A stretch of DNA of 64,000 nucleotides, taken from assembly GCF_900102135.1 (NCBI RefSeq), contig NZ_FMVJ01000004.1, positions 434,001-498,000 on the forward strand, in the 5' to 3' direction. This DNA is from Microvirga guangxiensis (GTDB taxonomy: Bacteria; Pseudomonadota; Alphaproteobacteria; Rhizobiales; Beijerinckiaceae). Both the position numbers and the translations under genes were made by a program. Below, piece after piece: positions 1 through 9,110 of the stretch. How positions within the stretch are numbered: the stretch's first letter is position 1; each line of letters begins with the position of its first letter. The notes beneath the pieces were generated by a model, which was not told where the DNA came from, did no database searches, and saw only the letters and a program-made list of their open reading frames with translations.

Positions 1-396
1 GCAACGGGGCGGATAGATCGTAATAAAATGCGACCAAATAATGGCATTCACGGATTATGTATTCCAGGTAAGATTAAGAAGAAAAATTTCTTATGAAATC
101 TTTAATATTTGAAGAATGTATTCTGGGCGATCAATAGGCAGTAGAATGAAGAAAAGGAAGAAAGTCATGCAAAATCTATGAAATTGAAAAAGAGATAATG
201 CGCGACCCGCGTCACTTATTCAGTATGCGATTCCGCGACGTGGTTCAGCCTGGAGCATACATTTCTGCGGCTAGCTTCAGGATTGTTATGATCGCATGGC
301 TAGCTCATTGCATCATTCATACAGAAACGATCCATATCGCAGTTTTCCCGGCGAATTGGTGCCAACAATCATCATTGCGGTGAGCCGCTCGGGCGT
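1..396. other. Left-edge stretch without a recognised gene
   Basis: This stretch is clearly more AT-rich than the rest of the window. The only open frames are short, lack a convincing ribosome site and show no recognisable domain. It lies downstream of the last gene of the minus-strand polysaccharide operon. I see no clear hairpin terminator or repeat in it. Confidence 0.5.
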
Positions 397-1926
397 TCAA
401 GACATTGCAGGAATACGATTGCTATCGGACGTTGAATTGTCGAGAGAGCTACGTTCTTCGCTCTCTAGCGCCGGATAGTTTATGGGCCCGACCCTCATGA
501 CTGAAACCATGCCAACCATGAAGCAGACAAGCGACATGAAATAATTGTAGGCCAGGAAGTCGACGAAGAGCCCGTTAACAAGAAGGCTTGCCAGCATTGC
601 CAGAACGTAGAGCGCAGTGGTGCGCGTGAAGGTCGTTGCACGTGGATCTCGATAGATGGCGCGAAGAGTGCTGATGCAGGCAGTGAACGCCAGAATATAG
701 CAGATAAGGCCTACTGTCCCGCATAGTACGAGGACATGAATGTATTCGAAGTGCGGGACTCCGATGCCTGCTGCCCATTCTGCGCCAATTTCCCCGGCTC
801 CGTCCAGATAAGCATTTTTGGCGTCGCTAAAAGAATGCCTCCCGAAACCTATCCCGAAGACAGGGAAATTTTCTATCATGTTCGTCGCAGTCATGAACAA
901 GGCAACTCGATTATAGATCGGCTCAAGTTCGCTGAACCTATACAGCAGAGCATCAACATCCAGGACAAGTGGAATAACAGCAGCTGCCGCAAGAACTCCG
1001 AAAGCGCCGCCAGCGGCGATGAGAGGGCGAATGCGTCGATCCCCCAAGAACACGATCAGCAGACCTAAAGCGAGGCCTACGAGAGGGGATCTGGTCATGC
1101 AGATGACAATCCCCCCGACCATGATTCCGAAGCTGAAGAGGAGCGCAAGGCGAAGTAGGAGATTCTGAGTGGTCACCAGTTGTGCGAGCGTCAGCAATCC
1201 AATCCCGGCAAGAACCGATCCATATTCGACAGCATTTGCGAAGGTGCCGGTTGTGCGTCCCTCGTGAATGACCTCGAAAGATGTTGGCGTAAACCACTTT
1301 ATGCCAAGAAAAAACTGAAGTACCCCGATCCCGAATAGGCCTAATCCAGCAATTGTCAGAAGGCGTAGAAAGCGGAGAACGTCAGTTTCTGTCCAGTCCA
1401 GCCTGCGGGCAATCAGGATCGACAGCCACGGCATCAGGTAGCATTGAAGAAGAAAAGCGAGATCGCCTCTGATCGTCTTGAGATCCTTGTCGATGATTGT
1501 CGTTAAAAAGGAGACGACAAGCACGCCGACAAAAATTAAAGCCCTCCGGTCCAGTTTAGACATGGGCCGAGCCTCTACGGAGCGTGTCATCATCCGCACG
1601 ATCATCAAGCCCAGTAGCAGAAGAAACAGAGCACGTTCCAAAGTGAAGAAGGGAACGCTCGCCGCGATGTTGTTGGGAAACACAAATAGGGTAGGCTGCC
1701 CGATCAGCCAGAGCATCGCAATGAGCTTGGAGTCGATGACAAGCAGAAATCCTACCCCTACGACGCCAAAGAACATGGCGGCGCCGATCCAATCTGATGA
1801 TGCGACCGAAAGAGCGAGGCCTAAACCAAGGACGACCCAAACTGCGATTTCAAGTATCCTCGCAAAGAGGCGGCTGCTGTACCGCATTGGACGGTGATAG
1901 CCAATCGCATTGAGAATCTGTGACAT
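397..1926 (-). CDS. Wzy/O-antigen-ligase-type polysaccharide polymerase
   Basis: A 509-residue polytopic membrane protein with about ten to twelve hydrophobic segments. The loop around residues 225-243 (RTTGTFANAVEYGSVLAG) resembles the conserved periplasmic region of the O-antigen ligase/Wzy family, and a later hydrophilic loop around residues 345-395 matches the large periplasmic loop of these proteins. The family joins polyprenol-linked repeat units in the periplasm. It is the last gene of the minus-strand EPS operon, about 105 bases after the asparagine-synthase-like gene. The company of a flippase, Wzz and an export protein suggests Wzy polymerase rather than lipid A ligase. This is inferred from context, since the two activities share a fold. 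Confidence 0.8.
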   Translation of the reverse strand: MSQILNAIGYHRPMRYSSRLFARILEIAVWVVLGLGLALSVASSDWIGAAMFFGVVGVGFLLVIDSKLIAMLWLIGQPTLFVFPNNIAASVPFFTLERALFLLLLGLMIVRMMTRSVEARPMSKLDRRALIFVGVLVVSFLTTIIDKDLKTIRGDLAFLLQCYLMPWLSILIARRLDWTETDVLRFLRLLTIAGLGLFGIGVLQFFLGIKWFTPTSFEVIHEGRTTGTFANAVEYGSVLAGIGLLTLAQLVTTQNLLLRLALLFSFGIMVGGIVICMTRSPLVGLALGLLIVFLGDRRIRPLIAAGGAFGVLAAAAVIPLVLDVDALLYRFSELEPIYNRVALFMTATNMIENFPVFGIGFGRHSFSDAKNAYLDGAGEIGAEWAAGIGVPHFEYIHVLVLCGTVGLICYILAFTACISTLRAIYRDPRATTFTRTTALYVLAMLASLLVNGLFVDFLAYNYFMSLVCFMVGMVSVMRVGPINYPALESEERSSLDNSTSDSNRIPAMS

Positions 1927-2031
1927 ATACGTTTGTCCTACACCTGCAGCTTCCGGCGACTTGGAACGCTAGTGCCGGAAATGAAAGCACTGCGCAGGTT
2001 CGTTGCTGCTTCGCGCTGAGAACGCATAATT

Positions 2032-3948
2032 TCAAGCTGCGGGTATTCCATCGCGGATAGTTTCCCTGCTGGAACCTTGTGCCTGAAGCCAGATTTCGAG
2101 GTTGAACGCATACCAAAGCAGATAGCCAGTCTGTCCAGGGGCGCGACCTGCGACGAAAGCCTCATAAGTGCTGCGGAGCCAGTCGACATCGATGTAATCA
2201 GCAATGCGGAAGGATTGCTGGCTCATGAACGGTTTTAGCGCGCTTAGAAAATGCTCGTGCTGCTGGCGCCACAGAACGGGATTGAAGTTCTTCTTCAAGT
2301 GCTCCTGCGTAACTACGGACGGCAGGATTCCCTCCATGGCTTTACGCTGGAGAATCCGGGTATGGCCATGCTGGATTTTCAACTCCCTGGGAGCCGCAAA
2401 CAGATACTCGACAATACGCCGGTCAAGAAGAGGAAAGCGTGTATCGACGTCGAAAATGGCGCCGAGGGCTTCATGCATAGGCAGCGCAATATTGACGAGG
2501 ATAGAGTTAAAGACTTCGAGGCAGTCCTGGCGGTAGTAGTCGGAATAGACCCGCTCTGGACCTTGGAGGATCCGCTCGGCCAGATTTGTCCTGCGCGCCA
2601 AGCTGGAATTCACCCAAGGAGGTACGACAGGTCGCCCCTGGAGCTTGCGCAGGGCAAACCGCATATTTCGCGGGATGAGAGGCGAGGCGATATAGGCCAT
2701 CGTCAGACGTTGGAGGGAAGACGGCTTTCCCGTGCTTCGGTCGATCGGAAACAAACCCATCAGGTCGCGGGTGAATTCAATGAAGCGTCCTGAGCGAAGA
2801 AGGTCCGCTAAATAGTGATAGCGCCCAAAGAACAATTCGTCGCCTCCAAGCCCGCTCATGGTCACATGAACCCCATGACGCGCAGTTTCTTCCTTGCACC
2901 GCCAGAGATAGAGAAGGCCCATGTCGACTTGCGGTTGGCCACCGGCGCGTTGAATTTGCGGTAGACGATTGAAGGCATTCTCCGTATCGACATAAATGTG
3001 GTGGTGGCGTGCGTTGATGCTCTTTGCAACAGCTTTGATGAGTTCCGGCTCATCCGCCGCCTGGTCCCGCAGCTCAAAGGAGAAAGTTTCTATAGGCGTA
3101 TCGATCTTGCGTCGTTCAAGTTCCCGCCGCAGAAGGGCCGCTACGGTCGACGAGTCGAAGCCGCCGCTGAGTTCACACGCATAAGGCCCTTCGGACGGTG
3201 TGCGGCGACGTACGGAATCGATCAGCAAATCCCGTACTCTGGCAGCAATGTCGGTTTCGCTTGTTTCTTCGATTTTTTTGACCGGATCGATGCGCCAGTA
3301 TGGCTCCTCTCGGGCTGGACCAGTACCCTCCTGAACAACAATATGGCCTGGCTTCAGGCGCCGAATGTCCCTGTGAAACGAGAGGCTGGCGTCGATTAGA
3401 GAGCGCTCCAGGGCGATGTAGGATGAGATCGACGTCTCGCATGGATCGGCTGGAACTCCTGCCTCAAGAATTTGGGCTGGCTCCGAGGCGAGCCACAAGG
3501 ATGAATTCCAGTGAGCATAGCAAAGCGGTTTTACGCCGATTGCATCGCGCGCACCCAGCAATCGGCGATTGCGCGCATCATATAGGACGAATGCGAAATC
3601 ACCGTCGAGTTCTTTGACACATTGAACTCCCCACGCGTCGTAGGCTGCTGCGATAGCAGAGCAATGCCCGTCGCCGACCGAGTGGCCGAGTTGGCGCAAC
3701 TTGCTCGCTAGCTCGTCAAGATTATACAAGCGTCCGCTCAAGACGACTGCTAGGCGGCCGCCGTCCGTAACGTAGGGCTGGGGATCCGCTACAGAGGCAC
3801 TGTTGCGCTGGTGCGCCAATGCGAGGGGTCCGCTCACATAAGTTGATGGGTTGCGACCTCGGTGCGGAGCTGCAGCTGCCATACGAAGGAGGGTCTCGAT
3901 GGAGGGACTGCCTCCGTCGAGACGGAGAATTGCATTAAGGGCTCCCAT
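2032..3948 (-). CDS. Asparagine-synthase-like ligase lacking the glutaminase cysteine
   Basis: About 638 residues with the two-domain layout of AsnB. The C-terminal synthetase domain keeps the PPi-loop motif SGGFDSS near residue 260. The N-terminal glutaminase-fold domain is degenerate: after the initiator Met the usual catalytic Cys is Gly (MGALNAIL instead of MCGI), and the usual NGEIYN reads SGRLYN. The protein should adenylate a carboxylate and form an amide with ammonia or another amine, not with glutamine. The ATG at 3948 is preferred because a GGAG lies six bases upstream; two ATGs four and two codons earlier are possible. It overlaps the preceding acyltransferase gene. Among EPS genes it may amidate or conjugate a uronic acid (inference). 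Confidence 0.8.
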   Translation of the reverse strand: MGALNAILRLDGGSPSIETLLRMAAAAPHRGRNPSTYVSGPLALAHQRNSASVADPQPYVTDGGRLAVVLSGRLYNLDELASKLRQLGHSVGDGHCSAIAAAYDAWGVQCVKELDGDFAFVLYDARNRRLLGARDAIGVKPLCYAHWNSSLWLASEPAQILEAGVPADPCETSISSYIALERSLIDASLSFHRDIRRLKPGHIVVQEGTGPAREEPYWRIDPVKKIEETSETDIAARVRDLLIDSVRRRTPSEGPYACELSGGFDSSTVAALLRRELERRKIDTPIETFSFELRDQAADEPELIKAVAKSINARHHHIYVDTENAFNRLPQIQRAGGQPQVDMGLLYLWRCKEETARHGVHVTMSGLGGDELFFGRYHYLADLLRSGRFIEFTRDLMGLFPIDRSTGKPSSLQRLTMAYIASPLIPRNMRFALRKLQGRPVVPPWVNSSLARRTNLAERILQGPERVYSDYYRQDCLEVFNSILVNIALPMHEALGAIFDVDTRFPLLDRRIVEYLFAAPRELKIQHGHTRILQRKAMEGILPSVVTQEHLKKNFNPVLWRQQHEHFLSALKPFMSQQSFRIADYIDVDWLRSTYEAFVAGRAPGQTGYLLWYAFNLEIWLQAQGSSRETIRDGIPAA

Positions 3949-5221
3949 AGTCATCTCCATTCTGGTCCTGCTCTATCGATCTGGATAGCTGGGATAGATT
4001 TGTTACAAGAGATTTGCTGATGCGCAGAAGCTGCGCTCTCGGATGCCGGTTGAAGATGTAAAGTCGCTGATACTTCTCTTCATGAGTGGCCCATTTACGC
4101 GCAAACTCCGTCACACCATTGATATCCAATTCGACCATTCCATGCGAAATGGCATCTTGAATGAGGGCGTCCATAAGCGGCGTGGTGTTGATAGAACTGC
4201 GTACGTCGTCACGAAGATAGATGAGAAGAGAGAGCATGACATGTTGTCGCGAAAGGCCCATAATCGCGCCGACAGGATTGCCGTTGAGGCACATGACATG
4301 AATGACAGCATCGTCGCTTGAGGCAAACGCGACGCTAACTTCAGTCAGGAAGCGTCTGAGTTCATCGTTCAGCGGCACCCGTACCCGTACACTTCCATCG
4401 GGATTGGCTTTCCAAGTATGCCTCTCAACCTCGAATAGGATGTTGAGGCCACGACGAATATTCGAACCTCGAAAGGATATCAGTGTAAGGTCGCCAGCGC
4501 TGCGGCATCGCGCGATGTGTTGTCTGCGGCGCTTTCGGAAGTGCGAGCTCCGCCGAGCAAGATAGGCATCAAAACCGCCGTTTAAATCCGCTCGATACAT
4601 CACTCGAACACGGCCTGCAGGAAGGACAGAAAATCCTTCCCCCATCGCCGCTTCTGTGAAGGCCTCTCGCTGGCCGGATTCAATCGGAAGTCCTTCAAGT
4701 ACCATCACGTCCCACTCAGAGGCACGATTGGACCAATATCGAGTTATTGCGCCGCAGACAGGCGTGGGATCGCCATTAAGGAGCGCATGCGCACGCGCAT
4801 TCTGCGATGGAATGTTGAGCGGGAACGTAACGCGACGGACTGGGACGATTCGGCGCCATTTTGGAATGTCAAGATTCGCATGGTCGTCTGTGATTTGGTA
4901 TGGCCCGTCCCGACTCGGCCAAGCCTCCCATCCGCGCGATAGGATCATCGGCACGATAGCTCGCATCTCCGACCCCTCGCGAACCAGAAGAGTATGCAAA
5001 TCCTTCCTCTGTCCGAAGACGTTCCACCAAGCGCTTACCCACCGCCGGTCTAGGAGCACATGACGAAAGGAATAATTGTCCTGAATCTGGTCCCAGCTCC
5101 AAGCGAAAGCATCATACTTCGAAATTGAATCAATACGTTCTACAGAAAACGCGTCCGCAAAACTTTTTGATATATTCGTCTCTATGTTCGCGAATGATGA
5201 GGGCTGATCCAGAAAGGTCAT
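3935..5221 (-). CDS. FemAB/GNAT-type acyltransferase (CelD/BcsL-like), copy 4 of the operon
   Basis: A 428-residue soluble protein with the double-GNAT look of the CelD/BcsL/FemAB-like group. It has an N-terminal region with the SAWWNVFG stretch near residue 65, and a C-terminal half containing an RSSHFRKRRRQ segment and the LDINGVTEFARKWATH segment typical of this group. Such proteins transfer acyl or aminoacyl groups to sugars or peptidoglycan. It overlaps the upstream acyltransferase by four bases (ATGA), so the two are probably translationally coupled. It resembles the 412-residue neighbour most closely (shared SAWW, PVRR and RxxxFRK patterns), pointing to a local duplication. The substrate is unknown. 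Confidence 0.75.
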   Translation of the reverse strand: MTFLDQPSSFANIETNISKSFADAFSVERIDSISKYDAFAWSWDQIQDNYSFRHVLLDRRWVSAWWNVFGQRKDLHTLLVREGSEMRAIVPMILSRGWEAWPSRDGPYQITDDHANLDIPKWRRIVPVRRVTFPLNIPSQNARAHALLNGDPTPVCGAITRYWSNRASEWDVMVLEGLPIESGQREAFTEAAMGEGFSVLPAGRVRVMYRADLNGGFDAYLARRSSHFRKRRRQHIARCRSAGDLTLISFRGSNIRRGLNILFEVERHTWKANPDGSVRVRVPLNDELRRFLTEVSVAFASSDDAVIHVMCLNGNPVGAIMGLSRQHVMLSLLIYLRDDVRSSINTTPLMDALIQDAISHGMVELDINGVTEFARKWATHEEKYQRLYIFNRHPRAQLLRISKSLVTNLSQLSRSIEQDQNGDDYGSP

Positions 5222-6456
5222 GGAGTTGTCCTCGCTTGTTCTGTCGAGGCATTGCCTGAAGGTGAAATCAGATGGCCCATGGCGACGGCGCTGCTGTCAA
5301 TGGCTCGGAGCAATTGAGAATACGGTTTCGAATTGAAGAAGATGACGCGTGAATAAATGTGCGATTCTTTCGCCCATTTCATGTAGTTGCGAGTATATCC
5401 ATTGAAATCAATTCTCTTCATCCCTCGTGATATCGAAATTTCGAAAAGGTTCTGGAACAAAGGGGCAATGGCGACCGGAGCACCGAGTTTCTCGTGACGA
5501 TAGAGAACGAGGCCAAGTGATGTGCCGCCGCGCTCAATATTAAATACGCCAGCTGCATCCGTATCGCCAAAGCTGAGAATACCTAAGTTTGCCTCGTCAT
5601 CTGCGGAGAAACGTTCGGCCACGTCGCGAAGGAAGCTGCGTGTTTTATCGTCAAGTGCAAGGTGCAGACGGCGTTCCTTCTCGTTTGTCACCTTCCAGCT
5701 CTGTTCTTCCAGAGCGAACAGGCGGTTAATGTTTCTTGTTATGTCTGACCCGCGAAAGTTGCTGATCTTCATTGGTCCAAGCGCGGAGAATGTCTGTGTG
5801 AGCTTTTTGTTCTCGTGCTTGAGATTTTCCCGAAAATTCCGGGAACGCATCTTTAGGAACTCTGGCCATGTCGCGGGAAGATCCACATAAAGCATTTCAC
5901 GGGTGCTGTGCCTGTTTCCGAGTGATAGATCCGTGCTCCTTAGCGCCGACCCAAGCATCGTATCTTCATGCATCCAAGAACGGAGGCCGGGAAGTGTTGC
6001 CACATCCCACGAGGATGACGTTTCGGCTGCATACCGAGCAAAGGCTGCATACAGGTTCCGGTCAGGTTGTGGAAAAACCATCTGACCTCTGACATTGCTG
6101 GAAGCAATATTAACCGGAAATGTCAGGCGGCGGACAGGTACGATGCGTTGCCAGCGGAGCGAAGGAATATAGCGGTAGTCGTCAGGGCTCGATATATACG
6201 CATCCCGAAACGGGTATGCTTCCAAACCTCTTGTGACAGCGAGAGGGACGATCCCAACAGGCGTGCGCCCCTGCGACATAACCAGGGTATGTTGAGCTTT
6301 TCCAGCACCGAAATGACGCCACCACGCAGAGACCCAGCGATGATCCATGAGAACATGAGAATGTTCGCATTGATCCTGAAGATCCTTCCAAAGCGGGCCA
6401 ATGGCTTCGAGTTCGTCGAGGTCAGCAACCCGGCGTATGGTCGTGGTTTGAGTCAT
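5218..6456 (-). CDS. FemAB/GNAT-type acyltransferase (CelD/BcsL-like), copy 3
   Basis: About 412 residues with the same architecture as the next gene. HVLMDHRWVSAWWRHFGAG lies near the N terminus, a RSRNFRENLKHENKKL helix in mid-protein, and IDFNGYTRNYMKWAKE towards the C terminus. I place the start at the ATG at 6456, which overlaps the stop of the DegT-type gene as ATGA and has GGAG six bases upstream; an ATG four codons earlier is less well placed. A cytoplasmic acyl- or aminoacyl-transferase modifying a sugar of the repeat unit is the likeliest role, inferred from family and operon. The acyl donor cannot be read from sequence. Confidence 0.75.
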   Translation of the reverse strand: MTQTTTIRRVADLDELEAIGPLWKDLQDQCEHSHVLMDHRWVSAWWRHFGAGKAQHTLVMSQGRTPVGIVPLAVTRGLEAYPFRDAYISSPDDYRYIPSLRWQRIVPVRRLTFPVNIASSNVRGQMVFPQPDRNLYAAFARYAAETSSSWDVATLPGLRSWMHEDTMLGSALRSTDLSLGNRHSTREMLYVDLPATWPEFLKMRSRNFRENLKHENKKLTQTFSALGPMKISNFRGSDITRNINRLFALEEQSWKVTNEKERRLHLALDDKTRSFLRDVAERFSADDEANLGILSFGDTDAAGVFNIERGGTSLGLVLYRHEKLGAPVAIAPLFQNLFEISISRGMKRIDFNGYTRNYMKWAKESHIYSRVIFFNSKPYSQLLRAIDSSAVAMGHLISPSGNASTEQARTTP

Positions 6457-7604
6457 CCTCGGCTCCATTGTGTCACTACATGCAAGAGACGGTCTATGTC
6501 ACTGGGTTGGAGTGCTTGGTGCACCGGCAGGCCGAGCAGTTTCTCCTTCCATGTGCGCTCTTTTGAGAACCGCTCCCAAGGAACTGCGGGATGAAGCAGT
6601 GGCCACATGTGCTTTGCCGCGACGGCTTCCTTCGCCAACGCTTTGCGCAGGCTTGCAATGTCGTCAACGAGAATGGGAAAAAACAGAGGACAAGCGCCTG
6701 GATGAAGCTGAGGCACCATGGGCCTGAGCCCTTTCAAGTTCTTGAGGGCGCCTTCAAGCATCAGATAGTTTCGACGGCGGCTAGCTCTGACAAACTCATG
6801 ATCAGTTGCTCTGAAAAGGCGGAGCGCCTGGCTCGACATGCCGAGATTCGATGCGCTCCGAGAGAAGGGCTGAAGATCCCACTGGACTTCATCAGGGAGA
6901 TCGATCTTCGAGTCATCCGACTGAGCACGTCTGACTTTCATGCGCCGGCGCAGATCCTCCGCCGCCCTCACAACAGCAATAGGATGGGTTCGTAGCGTTA
7001 GGGACACGAGCTTGCGCGTCGATCGGCGAACGATTTCTTGTGAGGGTGGCGCCGGGATTGTGCCAACTTCGCCGGACTTCAGATACAACGCGCCTCCATC
7101 CGGAAGAGCCACCGTCTTGCGGAGGCTGAACACTGCCGCGTCACTACTCATCCCGATGGGATTGCCGTCCTGGGTGGCGTAAAGAGCATGCGCACAATCT
7201 TCGATAAGTGGAATATTGAGATAGCGGGTTATATCTTTTGCAAACGTTAGATCCGCAGGGAAGCCGAGGTAGTGGGTCACCATCGCTGCCGATGCATTCT
7301 CCGTGGCTTTCTCGAATGAAGCGGGATCGGGAGAAAGATCATCACCAATGGCGAAGAACGACAGTTTGAGGTCAGCTGCGAGAAAAGGATCGATTTCAGA
7401 TCCACAGCAGAAGGCCGGGACTGCGATTGTCTGGCCGGCTTTCAATCCAAGCGCGTGAACCGCCTGCCAGAGCGCCACTCGCGCCGTGTTCCAGAAGGTG
7501 ACATGAGGACTGTCGAAGGGAAATGGGAGGGTGACATTCCTTCTAGAAAGCAGCGACGCTATGCTCGGCCCAGGCATCGATGGAACGGGTCGGACCTGAA
7601 CCAT
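6453..7604 (-). CDS. DegT/DnrJ/EryC1/StrS-family sugar aminotransferase-like protein
   Basis: A 383-residue PLP-fold protein. The lysine expected to bind PLP sits in AVFSLRKTVALPDGGALYL near residue 168, and LIEDCAHALYAT near residue 134 is the conserved acidic segment of the family. Members usually aminate nucleotide-linked keto-sugars, giving the amino sugars that N-acyltransferases then modify, which fits the four acyltransferases beside it. The glycine-rich motif after the lysine is altered (PDGG rather than GEGG), so substrate or mechanism may differ. It follows the flippase gene by about 12 bases and overlaps the next gene by four. Confidence 0.75.
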   Translation of the reverse strand: MVQVRPVPSMPGPSIASLLSRRNVTLPFPFDSPHVTFWNTARVALWQAVHALGLKAGQTIAVPAFCCGSEIDPFLAADLKLSFFAIGDDLSPDPASFEKATENASAAMVTHYLGFPADLTFAKDITRYLNIPLIEDCAHALYATQDGNPIGMSSDAAVFSLRKTVALPDGGALYLKSGEVGTIPAPPSQEIVRRSTRKLVSLTLRTHPIAVVRAAEDLRRRMKVRRAQSDDSKIDLPDEVQWDLQPFSRSASNLGMSSQALRLFRATDHEFVRASRRRNYLMLEGALKNLKGLRPMVPQLHPGACPLFFPILVDDIASLRKALAKEAVAAKHMWPLLHPAVPWERFSKERTWKEKLLGLPVHQALQPSDIDRLLHVVTQWSRG

Positions 7605-7616
7605 GCCTTTTCTCCT

Positions 7617-9110
7617 CTATACTTCGCGCTCGATTCGCCGCCCTGCCCACCACCATCTCGAAGACAGGGCTGATGAGTCCCACGAAGCTCTCTCAGCTCT
7701 CCACAAGAGGGCAAGTGCAGCAGCGAAGAAGGCCATCAGGATCCCGATCTTGGCCGCGAGAATCTCCAAGAGGTTGGCGTCAGCGGGCAGCAGGAAGGTG
7801 CCAGTCACGCATACGGCGGCAACGGCAGTGGCTGCAGTAAAGCTGTACCAGGGGAACATGCGCACAAGGCTACTGTGCCGATCTGCCCATAGCAGCGTGA
7901 GACCGGTGCGGACGAGCATGACCCCGGCGCATACAGATGCGATGGCGACAATCCCGAATTTCAGCGCCACGATCCAATAGATCGGAGCTCCGATGAGCAG
8001 GCTGGTAAGCGAGATCCCAATAAGAGGAGAGGTCTTCTTGGCGTAGTGCAAGCCAAGTTCCCCATAGCTTCGAAGCGCGGCGAGAACCTGCACGCATGCA
8101 AGCCAAGGAAGAACCGATGCGGCAGGAGCATAGGCTTCCGAGGCGATGAGGCGGATTACTTCGTCGCTGAAGATGCTGATTCCGACACTCAAACCTATAA
8201 GAGTGAGCATGAAGCGGAAGAAAATTTGGGGGAGTTCCCTGTTTTCGTCACCAGCTTGAAGGACTTCAAGCTGCCGGACGCCCCAAATTTGCATGAACGG
8301 TGCTGTCACGAAGAGATTGAGCAGACTCGTAATTCGGAGGCCGAGCCCGTAGTTGCCGAGCGCTGAAGAGCCTTGCAGAGAGCCAATCACGTACCTGTCC
8401 AACGAGGACTGAATCGTATCGAGCATGATCGTAGGTACCAAGGGACTGCCAAATCTCAGCAGTTCAGCAAGGATTGGCCGTGATAGGGACATTGATGTCG
8501 TACGATACATGTCGATCAGAATGATCAGCGAGACGGCAGTGCTCCCTATCAAAGTTGCAATCACGATCCCAAAGACGCCTTTGTTGAGAAGGACGACAAG
8601 CCAGAGACTGAGAGCTGTAAGCAAGACGGCTTTCACGATGGATATGAAAAGATAGAATCCCGACCTTTTCAGAACGATGATGTAATTGAGCTGAAGGTTG
8701 AACAGGGTTGATGGGATCAGTCCCAAGATCGCCCATGCGAAAACCCAGGTTTCACCCTCAAGTCCAAACAGATGTCTGCTCGCAATCAGGGATGCGGGAT
8801 ATGCGAGGAGCGCAATTAAGAGAGACATTCCTGCGTAAGCTGCCAGGGCAGTTCCGAGAACAGCACCTCGCCCCGCCTCGTCCTGTTGCTCGACATGCAG
8901 TCGGACGAGCGCCCGTCCCAGTCCCATCCCAAGGATTACGGACAGAATGTCCGTGACGATCACAATGCTCGCGTAAAGACCGAACTCAGCCGGGGTCAAA
9001 ACATGCGTATAGACGGGAAGCAGGATGAGTCCTGCGCCCCTATTGATAAGGTTTGCGATCCCATAGACTCGTCCATGGCGCATAATGACTTTGGATTCTC
9101 CCTTCGCCAT
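7617..9110 (-). CDS. Wzx-type polysaccharide flippase (PST/MATE-like)
   Basis: About 497 residues with roughly twelve to fourteen hydrophobic segments and an N-terminal RVYGIANLINRGAGLILLPVY-type start typical of the polysaccharide transporter family, which moves lipid-linked repeat units across the inner membrane. The frame is open further upstream, but I choose the ATG at 9110 because it shares one base with the stop codon of the preceding gene (TGATG), the coupling pattern used throughout this operon; the longer form would overlap that gene by about 100 bases. Together with the Wzy-type polymerase and Wzz it defines a Wzx/Wzy-dependent pathway. Confidence 0.85.
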   Translation of the reverse strand: MAKGESKVIMRHGRVYGIANLINRGAGLILLPVYTHVLTPAEFGLYASIVIVTDILSVILGMGLGRALVRLHVEQQDEAGRGAVLGTALAAYAGMSLLIALLAYPASLIASRHLFGLEGETWVFAWAILGLIPSTLFNLQLNYIIVLKRSGFYLFISIVKAVLLTALSLWLVVLLNKGVFGIVIATLIGSTAVSLIILIDMYRTTSMSLSRPILAELLRFGSPLVPTIMLDTIQSSLDRYVIGSLQGSSALGNYGLGLRITSLLNLFVTAPFMQIWGVRQLEVLQAGDENRELPQIFFRFMLTLIGLSVGISIFSDEVIRLIASEAYAPAASVLPWLACVQVLAALRSYGELGLHYAKKTSPLIGISLTSLLIGAPIYWIVALKFGIVAIASVCAGVMLVRTGLTLLWADRHSSLVRMFPWYSFTAATAVAAVCVTGTFLLPADANLLEILAAKIGILMAFFAAALALLWRAERASWDSSALSSRWWWAGRRIEREV

